A stretch of 64,000 bases of DNA from Dyadobacter beijingensis DSM 21582 (GTDB lineage: Bacteria > Bacteroidota > Bacteroidia > Cytophagales > Spirosomataceae). Below the pieces are notes generated by a model. It was not told the DNA's origin. It made no database searches and was given only the letters and a program-made list of their open reading frames with translations. Every line of letters starts with the position of its first letter. The first letter of the stretch is position 1. This document shows positions 53,459 through 62,547 of this stretch, one piece after another. Position numbers and translations under genes: made by a program. Where the stretch lies: assembly GCF_000382205.1 (NCBI RefSeq), contig NZ_KB907786.1:930001-994000 (forward strand), given 5' to 3'.

Positions 53459-55051
53459 TCAAATCGCGTCGCGGGTTTGGACATTGTTCACCAGCCTGTA
53501 AATGCCGAGCGGATTGGCATTCTTCAATTCATCGGGCAGGAGCGTATCAGGCCAGTTCTGGAACGATTGCGGCCGTACGAAACGCAAAATCGAATGCCGG
53601 CCGACCGACGTGAATTTGGAATCCGCCGTTGCCGGGAATGGGCCGCCATGATGAATGGAAGGGCAAACTTCCACACCGGTAGGTACGCCGTTCAGGATAA
53701 AGCGGCCGGAGATTTTGGCCAGCTGCCGCACGATTTTCGGATATGCCGTTACCTCGACCTCCTCGGCGATCAAGGTCGCCGTCAGCTGTCCTTTCAAATG
53801 CAAAACCGCATCATACAGTTCGTCGGTATCTTCACAAACGATCAGCAGCGAAAATGGTCCGAAAACTTCCTCGTGTAACTTAGGATTGGCAATAAAGTCT
53901 TTGCCCGAAACCAATGCTATGGATGCTTCCGCCTGGTTTTTACCTTCGGAATGCTGCTCCGAAATGGCCAGCGCCGACACATTCGGCTGTGCTAATGCTT
54001 GCCCGCGCAGTTTATAGTAATTTTTACAAATTCCCGCCGTGAGCATCGTAGCCGAGGAAGTTTGGAGGATTTCGGTTTTATAAGAGTCCTGAAATGCATC
54101 CAATCCCTCAGATTTCGTGATAAACACCAGGCCCGGATTGGTACAAAACTGCCCTGCGCCGAGGCTTACCGAACCCGCCAGCGTTTTGCCCAGCTCCACG
54201 GCATTCTTTTGCAGGTAGCCGGGCAGTACGACGATCGGGTTCACACTACCCATTTCCGCGAACACCGGGATCGGCTCCTCACGCTCCTGCGCCAGCCGGT
54301 ACAATGCCATTCCGCCTTTGTAGGAACCGGTAAAACCGACCGCCTTGCTGGCCGGATGTTTGACCAGCGCCGCCCCCACCTCAAATCCATCGTCATACAG
54401 CATCGAGAACGTGCCCTCGGGCATGCCCGTGCGTTGCGCCGCGCGTGCGATCGCCTGCGCGGTGAGGTCGCTCACACCCGGGTGAGCAGGGTGTGCTTTC
54501 ACGATCAACGGGTTTCCGGCAGCCAATGCAGGCCCGGAATCCACGCCGGCTACCGAATAGGCGAATGGAAAGTTGCTCGAACCAAACATAATCACCGGCC
54601 CGATCGGTACCAGCATTTTGCGGATATCGGGTTTAGGTGCAGGCGCGCGGTCGGGCTGGGCGGTATCGATGGACGCTTCCACCCACGAACCTTCGCGCAG
54701 CAAATCAGCAAATTGCGTTAGCTGATTGATCGTCCGGGCGCGTTCGCCTTGCAGGCGGGCAATGGGAAGCCCTGTTTCCTGGTTGGCGCGTTCGAGCAGC
54801 TGGTCGCCCAATGCGAGTATTTCCTCGGTAATGGCGATCAGAAAATCAGCACGTCTGGCGGCCGGAACTTGCGAATATTCGTCGAACGCTTTTTCGGCAA
54901 GCGCCATGGTCTTGTTCACTTCGTCCGGCGTGGCACAATGGAATGCTTCCGGTAGAAATGTGTCGGTGGCGGGCGCGTATGCCTGGAACTTGCGGCCGCC
55001 TTCGGCCGACAATGCGTATCCTATGAAGTTTTTGCCTTGAATGGTCGTCAT
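53459..55051 (-). CDS. Alpha-ketoglutaric semialdehyde-type aldehyde dehydrogenase (NADP)
   Basis: 530 residues from the ATG at 55051; an earlier ATG at 55090 gives an unlikely extension. Aldehyde dehydrogenase fold: SSNFPFAYSVAGVDSGPALA and NPLIVKAHPAHPG in the cofactor domain, VFAEMGSVNPIVVLP with the general-base Glu, and GAGQFCTNPGLVF with the catalytic Cys. The C-terminal end has PTGVEVCPSIHHGGPFPATA. Those phrases are typical of 2,5-dioxovalerate dehydrogenases of sugar-acid, galactarate or hydroxyproline breakdown. No other pathway gene is adjacent, so the source of the aldehyde is open. A TAAGTTTG box lies at 55116. Confidence 0.9.
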   Translation of the reverse strand: MTTIQGKNFIGYALSAEGGRKFQAYAPATDTFLPEAFHCATPDEVNKTMALAEKAFDEYSQVPAARRADFLIAITEEILALGDQLLERANQETGLPIARLQGERARTINQLTQFADLLREGSWVEASIDTAQPDRAPAPKPDIRKMLVPIGPVIMFGSSNFPFAYSVAGVDSGPALAAGNPLIVKAHPAHPGVSDLTAQAIARAAQRTGMPEGTFSMLYDDGFEVGAALVKHPASKAVGFTGSYKGGMALYRLAQEREEPIPVFAEMGSVNPIVVLPGYLQKNAVELGKTLAGSVSLGAGQFCTNPGLVFITKSEGLDAFQDSYKTEILQTSSATMLTAGICKNYYKLRGQALAQPNVSALAISEQHSEGKNQAEASIALVSGKDFIANPKLHEEVFGPFSLLIVCEDTDELYDAVLHLKGQLTATLIAEEVEVTAYPKIVRQLAKISGRFILNGVPTGVEVCPSIHHGGPFPATADSKFTSVGRHSILRFVRPQSFQNWPDTLLPDELKNANPLGIYRLVNNVQTRDAI

Positions 55052-55115
55052 TGCGATGATGTGGAATGTGTGGTTTTGCGTAAAAAACAAAAGTTTGTGC
55101 CATTCGGGAACGACA

Positions 55116-55123
55116 CAAACTTA
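55116..55123 (-). promoter_or_regulatory. Candidate -7 box TAAGTTTG for the aldehyde dehydrogenase gene
   Basis: An exact TAnnTTTG match on the minus strand, 64 bases before the start at 55051, in the gap after the MoxR gene. No -33 TTG at the usual spacing. Confidence 0.35.
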
Positions 55124-55163
55124 GACGATGGAAATAGTAAATTCTACTGCTCTGATGTCCGGT

Positions 55164-56126
55164 TTAAAGCAAACGTCCGACGATATCATCGACCGATATA
55201 CCTTCCGCTTCCGCCTTGAAATTGCGGATAATGCGGTGGCGCAGTACCGGCAGCGCCACAGCTTGCACGTCCTCGATATCCGGTGAATACTTGCCCGAAA
55301 GCAAAGCATTACATTTCGCGGCCAGGATAAGCGACTGCGAGGCCCGCGGCCCGGCTCCCCATTCGAGGTAGTCGTTGGTATCCTTAATGGCCAGACTTCC
55401 GTTCGGGCGCGTTTTATGGACGAGTTTCACGGCATACTCGATCACGTGATCAGTTACCGGCACGCGGCGCACCAGATGCTGGAAATCCGTGATCTCTTCT
55501 GCGCTGATCACCTTTTGTACCTGGTAGCGGACGTCCGTCGTCGTATTTTTTACAATGCTCACTTCCTCTGCATAGGAAGGGTAATCGAGCTGGATCATGA
55601 ACATAAAGCGGTCGAGCTGCGCCTCGGGCAGGGGATAGGTCCCTTCCTGCTCGATCGGGTTCTGCGTGGCGAGTACGAAGAAAGGCCTGTCGAGCGAATG
55701 CTTGGCACCGGCAATCGTCACCGAATACTCCTGCATCGCTTCGAGCAATGCCGATTGCGTTTTAGGGGGCGTCCGGTTGATCTCGTCGGCCAGGATAATG
55801 TTGGCGAAGATCGGGCCTTTGATGAATTTGAAATTGCGGTTCTGATCGAGCGTTTCCGAACCGAGAATGTCGGAAGGCATCAAATCGGGCGTGAACTGTA
55901 TCCGGTTGAAATTCAGGTCGAGCGAGGAAGCGATGGTCTGGATCAGGAGCGTTTTCGCGAGCCCCGGTACGCCTACCAGCAGGCAGTGCCCCTGGCAAAA
56001 AATGGCGGTGAGCAATCGTTTTACAACTTCGTCCTGTCCGATAATCACATTCCCGATCTCACTCCGGATTTTATCATAAGCTACTTTCATAGCTTCGGCA
56101 GCTTCTACGTCCGATGAATACTTCAC
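55164..56126 (-). CDS. MoxR-family AAA+ ATPase
   Basis: 320 residues. Walker A GVPGLAKT at 52-59, Walker B ILADEINR at 111-118, the MoxR phrase SALLEAMQEYSVTIAG, and sensor ATQNPIEQEGTYPLPEAQLDRF. The C-terminal lid has GAGPRASQSLILAAKCNALL. MoxR proteins act as chaperones that mature or activate metal enzymes and complexes, usually beside DUF58 and VWA-domain genes. Here those partners are absent; instead the gene follows two periplasmic PPIase genes on the same strand with a 59-base gap, so it may be part of an envelope-stress transcription unit. Confidence 0.95.
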   Translation of the reverse strand: MKYSSDVEAAEAMKVAYDKIRSEIGNVIIGQDEVVKRLLTAIFCQGHCLLVGVPGLAKTLLIQTIASSLDLNFNRIQFTPDLMPSDILGSETLDQNRNFKFIKGPIFANIILADEINRTPPKTQSALLEAMQEYSVTIAGAKHSLDRPFFVLATQNPIEQEGTYPLPEAQLDRFMFMIQLDYPSYAEEVSIVKNTTTDVRYQVQKVISAEEITDFQHLVRRVPVTDHVIEYAVKLVHKTRPNGSLAIKDTNDYLEWGAGPRASQSLILAAKCNALLSGKYSPDIEDVQAVALPVLRHRIIRNFKAEAEGISVDDIVGRLL

Positions 56127-56185
56127 GTTATGGTTTGGTTTAGATTTTCAACTCGTTAAAAAGCGATGATTGCCGCCGGGAATTG

Positions 56186-57559
56186 CTACAAATCGTCCCC
56201 CTTGGCGACCAGCCCCAGCACTTTGCAATTCCGGTATTCGGGTTCGATGCTGATGTACACATCGCCCTGCGCTTTTTTGAACCACTCTTCCAGCGCATTG
56301 TTCCGCTTGTTGCTGAGTACGATCTGCGACAGCTTTTCATAGTCGTCATGCAGGTTGGCCGTATGCGGTTCCGACTTGCTTTTGTACCAGAGGATGCGCA
56401 TCGCGCTGCTGCCGTCTTCGAGGCGGTAGGATACCGGCATGCTCAGGTCGCCGACTTTCATGGTATCGATGGCAAAATACAGCGCCGGGTCCATGGAAGC
56501 ATCCAGTGTCAATTTTGACTGGCCGGTACTTCTGTCCTGGATGAGGCCGCCGGATTCTGCGGTTTCTTTGTCGTCGGAGTTATCCAATGCCGCTTTCGCG
56601 AATTTCAATGTGTCGCTTTTGATGAGCACGCGGAGGCTGTCGAGCGCGCGGGTGGCGGCGGTCATGTCCGTGCCTTTGTTGTAATCCGGGCGAAGCAGGA
56701 TGTGCCGTGCATGGTATTCCGCACCGCGTGTTTCCACGAGCTTGATAAGGTGAAAGCCGAACTGCGATTCGATGATGCTGGACATTTCTCCTGGTTTCAA
56801 TCCCAGCGCAGCTCCCTCAAATTCGGGCACCATTTGTCCGCGTTTGGCGAAGCCCAGGTCGCCGCCTACTTTGGCGGAGCCAAGGTCTTCGGAGTAAATC
56901 TGGGCCAGCATGGCGAAATCCTCACCTTTTTCCGCCCTCGATTTCAGGTCCTGCAACTGCTGCCGGAGCTTGTCCTTCTGCTCGCGCGTAACCGTACCTT
57001 TCTTTACAATGTGTCCCACCTCCACTTCGGAAGGAATGTATGGCAAGCTGTCTTTCGGAATAGAGTTGAAGAATTTGCGTACTTCCGCCGGCGTGATTTT
57101 CACATTGCCGGAAATCGTACGCTGCATTTTCTCGACGATTTTTTGTTCTTTAACCTGCTGACGGAGCTCGCCTTTGAGGTTTTCGATGCTTTTGCCGTAC
57201 GCTTCGACGATGTTCTTTTCCGACCCGAAACGCTGGACCATATAGTTCATTTTTGCGTTCAGTTCACCGTCCACTTCCTTGTCCTCCACCGTCACCGAGT
57301 CGATTTCCGCTTTGGCAAGCAGCATTTTGTTGATGATCAGGGATTCCAGCAGCTGGCATTTCTCGGGCGCCGAGCGGCCCTCGGCTTTGTACTGGTTGTA
57401 CATTTCTTCCAGCTCCGAATTCAGGATGTAATGGTTATCGACCCTCGCGATAATCTTGTCCAGGCTCACTCCCTGCTGCCCTTGTCCGTAGCTTATCACG
57501 CTGAAAGCCAGCATGAAAATGGCTACCAAATGAGCCCCGATCCATTTATTTACTTTCAT
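56186..57559 (-). CDS. SurA-like periplasmic peptidyl-prolyl isomerase / chaperone
   Basis: 457 residues from the ATG at 57559, giving MKVNKWIGAHLVAIFMLAFS and a clean signal peptide; a start at 57604 would add 15 polar residues. An N-terminal SurA-type chaperone domain (DKIIARVDNHYILNSELEEM) is followed by two parvulin domains: about 165-275 (VGHIVKKG, ending FGFHLIKLVETRG) and about 280-385 (YHARHILLRPDYNKG). A C-terminal helix segment closes the chaperone. It assists outer-membrane barrel folding, which fits an organism with many SusC and TonB receptors. It follows the lipoprotein PPIase gene by 84 bases. Confidence 0.93.
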   Translation of the reverse strand: MKVNKWIGAHLVAIFMLAFSVISYGQGQQGVSLDKIIARVDNHYILNSELEEMYNQYKAEGRSAPEKCQLLESLIINKMLLAKAEIDSVTVEDKEVDGELNAKMNYMVQRFGSEKNIVEAYGKSIENLKGELRQQVKEQKIVEKMQRTISGNVKITPAEVRKFFNSIPKDSLPYIPSEVEVGHIVKKGTVTREQKDKLRQQLQDLKSRAEKGEDFAMLAQIYSEDLGSAKVGGDLGFAKRGQMVPEFEGAALGLKPGEMSSIIESQFGFHLIKLVETRGAEYHARHILLRPDYNKGTDMTAATRALDSLRVLIKSDTLKFAKAALDNSDDKETAESGGLIQDRSTGQSKLTLDASMDPALYFAIDTMKVGDLSMPVSYRLEDGSSAMRILWYKSKSEPHTANLHDDYEKLSQIVLSNKRNNALEEWFKKAQGDVYISIEPEYRNCKVLGLVAKGDDL

Positions 57560-57643
57560 ATTCTTCCTTGTATGCTGATTTGGATTATTGCGGGTTTTTA
57601 TCAATTAAACTCCTAAAAATGAATTGTAAACGCTAAAATACGG

Positions 57644-59935
57644 CTAACGCTTAATTTTTTCTAATTCCTGTGCATTGACTTTCACGGGGAATTTTTCCTG
57701 CAAGCGGCTCACCCATTGCTTTTCGAGCTCTTTCTGATAATCGTTGATCACGCTTCCACGGGCTTCCGAAAATGTTTTCGGGCGCGGCGGCTCGATTTTC
57801 GCCACATTCACCCAAAGGAAACTTCCGTTCGCCGCGATCGTCTGCTCTCCGGACTGCCATTTGACGCCGCTCAAAAGCGGATCGGTTTTCGGGAAATAGC
57901 CCTCGCGGATCGTTACGGCACCGGGTGTAATCGTGTTGTACACCTTCTCCACATCGTTTTTCGACTGGCTGAAAAACTGGAAGGCCACCCGCCGGTTACG
58001 CTCCGGCTCCGCCGATTGCCGGAAAGAACCGTAGTCTTTTTCTATGATACGCAGAATCGGGATGTTTCGTGCATTTAAATATTTGACAACATTGCGGACA
58101 CGGGTCGAAGAAATGATTTCGGGCTCGTCGGCGGACCGGTAACCGGCTATCTCCACAACATAATCCGCATTTTTTTCCATAATGATGTACAGATCGTTCA
58201 GCGCGTCGAGCTGTTCGTTGCCTATTTCGGCGGAGTTGATGGGGAATAGCAACTCTTTCGACTTCCTTTCGAGCTTGTACGGGCTGGTCGCCAGCGTTTT
58301 CTTTATGCTGTTCAGCGTCTGCGTGTCTTTTGCAGCCACCAGCGTCGCCAGTGCACGTTCGGGCTGGTTATAACGCGCTTTGTTCCTTTCGTAGAAACTC
58401 CGCTGGCCGGTAGAGTCGGAAAGGGAGCGCTGCCATACCTGCTCTTCCATGATCTGTGAAAACAGCACACCTTCGCGGATTTCGTTCATCAGGCTGCGGA
58501 ATTCGGGATTATTTTCTTCCAGATGCTCCTTTTCGTATTCCGTCAGGGCCTCGGTGAGGTAGTCGGTGTAATATTTCCTGAAAACGACTTCCGGTGAAGC
58601 ATCTTTGGCGCGCGGCGTCTGTTTGCGTTTTACATAGTTGAGGAACGACAATGCGTCATAAGGCTGCTGTTGGATGCGAAACAGGGTAATGTTAGACCAA
58701 TCGGCCGAAACCGCACGCTGATAGTCCCATTTGCCGGTCCGCAGCGTGCTATCCGCCAACGCGGCCACGAGTTTCCATTGATCGGCGGCTTCCTGCACGG
58801 CGTATTTGTCCCGCAAACGCTTCGCATTGGCCTGTTCGATTACCTTGCCGCGCGAGTCGGTTACCACTTTTTTGCGCAGCATCGGCGCCATGTTCGTCAA
58901 TGTCTCGATCGGCCGTTTTTCGACGAGCCGGATAATGTGCCAGCCATACATCGTCAGCACGGGCTTCGAATAGGATTGGGGGCGGGTCAATGCAAATGCG
59001 GCTTCCTCGATCTCCGGTACCATCTGGCCGGTTCCGAACAGGGGAAGCAGGCCGCCGTTTTTGCGCGATTCGCGGTCGTCGGAATATTTGTCGGTAACCA
59101 TATTCCATTCGGCGCCGCTTTGCAATTGTGCATAAGCCTCGTCGATCCGCGCCTTGGCCGATTCTTTCTGCGCAGCGGTACCGGCGGTGTCCACTTTTAC
59201 CATGATATGCGCAATGCGGACCATGCCGCGGTTCGCGCGGCGGTCGTTTACCTTAATGAGGTGGTAACCGGCCTTCGTGCGCACAGGCTGCGAGATTTTA
59301 CCGACGGGTAATGCGTAGGCAGCTGTTTCAATGGGGTATAATGTCTGGAATGCTGTGAAGTAGCCCAGATCGCCCTTTGTCGTTTTAGCGGCGGGATCTT
59401 TCGAGAAGCGTGCGGCCATATCCCCGAAATCGGTACCTTCTTCCAGCCTGCCGCGCAGGGCGATTGCCGCGCGGTGCGCTTCGAGTGTGTCGGCAGGAGA
59501 GGCGTCTTCCGAAACGCCTACGAGGATATGCGACGCGCGCACTTCCTGTTTCAACCGGTTGTAGGCCTCATTGGTGAGCTTTTCAACGAGGTCCTTGTCA
59601 ATAAGCTGGTTTTTGGCGAGCTGGTCGCGGTAGGAGGCTATCTCCTCCCGGTAATCGAGCGTGGTGTCTTTCCCTTCTGATTTGGCTTGTAATACTTTCA
59701 TTTTCAAATCAGTATACACCGGAAGGTATTCTTCGGGCGTCAGGGCCCTGGTCGAATCGGACGCGAACTTGTTCTTATTATAGGAATCCTGGTAATCGTC
59801 GATGGAAAACTGCTCATTGCCGATGGCTAGCAGGGGTTGGGTTTCGGTCACCGTTTGCTGTGGTGGGGCCGAGGTTTTACACGCGCTGACGAGGGTAATG
59901 GTAATGAGACCAATATGGAACTGGATTTTGGACAT
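57644..59935 (-). CDS. Lipoprotein PPIase (two parvulin domains) with an embedded OmpA-like segment
   Basis: 763 residues. Lipobox with Cys19 (TLVSACKTS). Two parvulin domains: about 130-230 (VRASHILVGVSED ... KAGYHLIKVNDRRA) and about 235-345 (VRIAHIMVKVDTAG ... MYGWHIIRLVEKR). Then a helical region. Residues about 556-655 resemble an OmpA/MotB peptidoglycan-binding domain: LLFPINSAEIGNEQLDALND, VEIAGYRSADEPEIISSTRV and PERNRRVAFQF. A final SurA/PpiD-like helix ends the chain. The OmpA likeness is judged by eye; the Asp that contacts diaminopimelate may be missing. It is first gene of a unit with the SurA-like and MoxR genes and has a good promoter. Confidence 0.88.
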   Translation of the reverse strand: MSKIQFHIGLITITLVSACKTSAPPQQTVTETQPLLAIGNEQFSIDDYQDSYNKNKFASDSTRALTPEEYLPVYTDLKMKVLQAKSEGKDTTLDYREEIASYRDQLAKNQLIDKDLVEKLTNEAYNRLKQEVRASHILVGVSEDASPADTLEAHRAAIALRGRLEEGTDFGDMAARFSKDPAAKTTKGDLGYFTAFQTLYPIETAAYALPVGKISQPVRTKAGYHLIKVNDRRANRGMVRIAHIMVKVDTAGTAAQKESAKARIDEAYAQLQSGAEWNMVTDKYSDDRESRKNGGLLPLFGTGQMVPEIEEAAFALTRPQSYSKPVLTMYGWHIIRLVEKRPIETLTNMAPMLRKKVVTDSRGKVIEQANAKRLRDKYAVQEAADQWKLVAALADSTLRTGKWDYQRAVSADWSNITLFRIQQQPYDALSFLNYVKRKQTPRAKDASPEVVFRKYYTDYLTEALTEYEKEHLEENNPEFRSLMNEIREGVLFSQIMEEQVWQRSLSDSTGQRSFYERNKARYNQPERALATLVAAKDTQTLNSIKKTLATSPYKLERKSKELLFPINSAEIGNEQLDALNDLYIIMEKNADYVVEIAGYRSADEPEIISSTRVRNVVKYLNARNIPILRIIEKDYGSFRQSAEPERNRRVAFQFFSQSKNDVEKVYNTITPGAVTIREGYFPKTDPLLSGVKWQSGEQTIAANGSFLWVNVAKIEPPRPKTFSEARGSVINDYQKELEKQWVSRLQEKFPVKVNAQELEKIKR

Positions 59936-60009
59936 ATTCAGAAATTGTATTAGGCTATCGCAGGTTGCTTAGTTTAAACCCTTGAAGTGCTCAAATATTG
60001 TAAAGCCAG

Positions 60010-60038
60010 CAAAGTTAGCCGCTTTCTGCTCAGTACAA
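60010..60038 (-). promoter_or_regulatory. Promoter TTG-N18-TAACTTTG for the PPIase/MoxR unit
   Basis: Minus strand: TTTG with TTG at 60036-60038, 18-base spacer, TAACTTTG at 60010-60017, giving a leader of about 70 bases before the start at 59935. The rest of the 351-base gap 59936-60286 is AT-rich and shows no gene; no clear promoter box for the plus-strand gene at 60287 was found. Confidence 0.6.
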
Positions 60039-60286
60039 AAAAATGGGGCGGGCGATGTGGATTTCCCCATTCTACATTTCCCCATTTTTCCACGAACCGT
60101 TATGGCAAGATTTTCCCACTTCATGCAGTGATTTTTGTAACCGATATTTTTAAAAAAGTTTATTGAATGGTTTCTATGACTTAACGAGGAATTAGTATTT
60201 AAATAACATTAAAACAGTTATTTAGCGTCCGTTCAGGTACAGTTTTTTAAGAACTTATTCTACAAACGCTTTAACAGTTACAGTAT

Positions 60287-60769
60287 ATGGAGGAGAGCAA
60301 GGGAAACGAGTTCATTCAGATGATCCGGGCGTTATGGAATGAGCAGAAGAAAAGGGAAATCCTGTATTTGGAGGCATTGAAAAAAGACGGTATGGGCCCA
60401 TTCAGGCGGGTGCTGAGCCAGGGGCACGTGAGCGCCGTACTTTTTCAGAAAGAGATAAGGTCGGTGTATGATTACTTTAAATGCTTCCTGACAGACAAAG
60501 AACTGACCGACCATAACCAGTTGGCGGCGAGGACGTCACTTGAAATGCTGGAAAATGTCAATGGCAAGGAAGAAGTTGCTTCCTGCCTGAAAAAGATAGA
60601 AGCGGCTGTTATTCAGATGTATGAATCAGTCCGGAATTACCTCGAAAAAGAACCGGAAGCACAGCGACTGATGGACGAACACCTCGTTCGTACTTCGGAA
60701 TTCTACGATATGCTGTGCAAATACGAATCGGGCGGCCGCCGCAACTACGGGCTTACAGCCGCCGCCTGA
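60287..60769 (+). CDS. Small all-helical protein, possibly DUF2383-like
   Basis: 160 residues and predicted entirely helical: EFIQMIRALWNEQKKREILY, then GPFRRVLSQGHVSAVLFQKE, IRSVYDYFKCFLTDKELTDH and a last long helix with YLEKEPEAQRLMDEHL. The size and the G-F/P-x-R-x-x-x-x-x-x-x-x-x-x-x-F-x-x-E pattern resemble the DUF2383 / PA2169 group of four-helix bundle proteins that show up in stress responses, but metal ligands are not clear. The name is tentative. It is a single gene with a long upstream gap, convergent with the glyoxalase-fold gene. Confidence 0.6.
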   Translation: MEESKGNEFIQMIRALWNEQKKREILYLEALKKDGMGPFRRVLSQGHVSAVLFQKEIRSVYDYFKCFLTDKELTDHNQLAARTSLEMLENVNGKEEVASCLKKIEAAVIQMYESVRNYLEKEPEAQRLMDEHLVRTSEFYDMLCKYESGGRRNYGLTAAA

Positions 60770-60781
60770 TCTCACTATCCA

Positions 60782-61171
60782 TTATATTTCGTACAACTCA
60801 ACCGGCAGATCGTCGGGATCGGCAAAGAATGTGAATTTTTTGCCGGTAAACTCGTCTACCCTGATCGGTTCTGGGAAGATGCCTTGTGCATTTAACGCGG
60901 TGATCGCTGCTTCAACATCCGCTACTTTAAATGCAATGTGCCTCAGCCCGCACGCCTCCGGCCTCGATACGCGCGCAGGCGGGGATGGGAAGGAGAATAG
61001 CTCGATAACGTACTGTCCGTTGAGCGACAGGTCCAGTTTGTACGAATCCCGTGCCTCTCTGCATACTTCCCGGTCTACCGTAAATCCAAGGACTTCCGTA
61101 TAAAACCGTTTAGACTTTTCGTAATCGGAGCAAATGATCGCGATATGGTGTACGGCTTGAAGTTGCAGCAT
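60782..61171 (-). CDS. VOC-family metalloprotein (YaeR / GloA2-like)
   Basis: 129 residues in two beta-alpha-beta-beta-beta modules. The first has QAVHHIAIICSDYEKSKRFY and YVIELFSFPSPP, the second GLRHIAFKVADVEAAI and DDLPVELYEI. His in VHHIAI, Glu in VIELF, His in LRHIAF and Glu in VELYE form the four-ligand metal site of the vicinal-oxygen-chelate fold. The spacing and the closing ADPDDLPVELYE fit the SMU1112c/YaeR glyoxalase I-like group, whose natural substrate is unsettled. Detoxification of methylglyoxal or similar is a family-based guess. A TATCTTTG box is 23 bases upstream. Confidence 0.92.
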   Translation of the reverse strand: MLQLQAVHHIAIICSDYEKSKRFYTEVLGFTVDREVCREARDSYKLDLSLNGQYVIELFSFPSPPARVSRPEACGLRHIAFKVADVEAAITALNAQGIFPEPIRVDEFTGKKFTFFADPDDLPVELYEI

Positions 61172-61194
61172 TGTAATGGCGTTTGAATGTGGCG

Positions 61195-61202
61195 CAAAGA
61201 TA
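61195..61202 (-). promoter_or_regulatory. Candidate -7 box TATCTTTG for the VOC gene
   Basis: An exact TAnnTTTG match on the minus strand, 23 bases before the ATG at 61171 in the 41-base gap. No -33 TTG at standard spacing. Confidence 0.45.
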
Positions 61203-61212
61203 GCGGCGGCGG

Positions 61213-62418
61213 TCAGATCTTGATAAAAATCTTCTTTTTATACATCCAGCGAAGGATCAGCCACATCACGAGCAGGATCAGCGCGCCACTCACGAGCGAG
61301 GCATATCCATCGCCGAAAACGGCGTCGTAACGCTGTCCCAAATGTATTTTGAAGGACTGCCGTATAAAACTGCCAAAGCCGTCTGCAATCAAGTACGCAG
61401 CGATGGAATTGGTGCCGATCACGATCAACCAGAAAAACGACGATTTGCGGTCTTTTACGTCCACTACAAAATAGAATGCGGAAAGCAGGAGAAAAGCGCA
61501 GCCGCCGCTGAAAAGCGTCCACGCGGGTGTCCAGATGCGCTTCACGATCGGGTTCAGGCCGGTGAAATGGAGGATCAATGCCAATGCAAACAGAATCCCC
61601 GCGGTCATGGCGAAGCGTTTGAGCAGCCATTCCGAAGATGGTGCCGATTTGAGCCATTTCCCTGCAATTAACCCAAGTATCATCGTTCCCAATGTGGGAA
61701 TGAAACTCAGTGTGCTGTAACCGCCGCCGTTGAATTCGAATGGTTTCTCACGGGGGAAGAGGTTCAAAAACCAACGGTCGAATGCCCAGGCGGCGTTGGT
61801 GTTTTTGTTCCAATGCGCAGCGAAGCCTGTAAGGTTGTGTTCCCAATCGGCCGTAGTGCCCGTTTGCGACCAATCGAAATCGGGGCCGGGGAGCGGGTAT
61901 AACGCAAATAGTGCGGCGTAGCCTACGAGAATAACTGCCAATACGCCCCAGATTAACGCGTCCCGCCGGATTTTTTCGGTAGCAAAACCTAATGCAAAAA
62001 GGATCGGGTACCCGAGACCAATCTGCGTCAACGTATCTTCAAATGTGAAATTGGTCTGTTCCGAATGCATCGACCGCAGGAAAATGCCCAGCAGAATGAG
62101 GATCAGCGACCGCCGGATGGTATGGAACCACATCATCGGTACGGTTTGATTCTTGCTCGCGCGGCTGGCCATCGAGTAGGGAAGCGCTACCCCCACCAGA
62201 AACGAAAACGACGGCTGGATGAGGTCATGCAGCGAGCATCCTACCCACGGGACATGGCTCTGGTGAAAATCGAGGAATGCCCAGAATGCGCTGTCGGGAT
62301 ATGCTTCGGCTACCCGGCTCAGGCGCAGCACCTCGGCCATCATCAGGAACATTACAAATCCGCGGTAAGCATCGACGGAGGAAACACGTTGAGGAGGCAG
62401 GGTAGCGGTGTCTTTCAA
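61213..62418 (-). CDS. DUF5009 / heparan-alpha-glucosaminide acetyltransferase-like membrane protein
   Basis: 401 residues from the TTG at 62418 (MKDTATLPPQRVSSVDAYRG when read as start); no ATG occurs before the conserved part, and a TTG at 62481 would reach back into the terminator region. About ten membrane helices. The entry motif SSVDAYRGFVMFLMM is the R-G-x-x-x-x-x-M pattern of the family, then HVPWVGCSLHDLIQPSFSFL with a conserved His and Asp, YSTLSFIPTLGTMILGLIAG, and IGTNSIAAYLI. Family members move acyl groups across the membrane to glycans (HGSNAT-like). The target here is unknown. Confidence in family is high, in start low. Confidence 0.88.
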   Translation of the reverse strand: MKDTATLPPQRVSSVDAYRGFVMFLMMAEVLRLSRVAEAYPDSAFWAFLDFHQSHVPWVGCSLHDLIQPSFSFLVGVALPYSMASRASKNQTVPMMWFHTIRRSLILILLGIFLRSMHSEQTNFTFEDTLTQIGLGYPILFALGFATEKIRRDALIWGVLAVILVGYAALFALYPLPGPDFDWSQTGTTADWEHNLTGFAAHWNKNTNAAWAFDRWFLNLFPREKPFEFNGGGYSTLSFIPTLGTMILGLIAGKWLKSAPSSEWLLKRFAMTAGILFALALILHFTGLNPIVKRIWTPAWTLFSGGCAFLLLSAFYFVVDVKDRKSSFFWLIVIGTNSIAAYLIADGFGSFIRQSFKIHLGQRYDAVFGDGYASLVSGALILLVMWLILRWMYKKKIFIKI

Positions 62419-62486
62419 GGTCAGGTAGGTTAGCAAGATTTTAAGGAATACTGACAAACAGGGCGAACGGGTTACATCCAAAAAGA

Positions 62487-62520
62487 AAAAACCTCGCAGG
62501 ATTTACCCTGCGAGGTTTTT
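62487..62520 (-). terminator. Intrinsic terminator of the GMC oxidoreductase gene
   Basis: AAAAACCTCGCAGG (62487-62500) pairs perfectly with CCTGCGAGGTTTTT (62507-62520) around a 6-base loop, and minus-strand RNA continues TTTCTTTTTGG. It lies 27 bases past the stop at 62548. Confidence 0.9.
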
Positions 62521-62547
62521 ATGGTTTCTGCGAACGGGAAATCCGTC

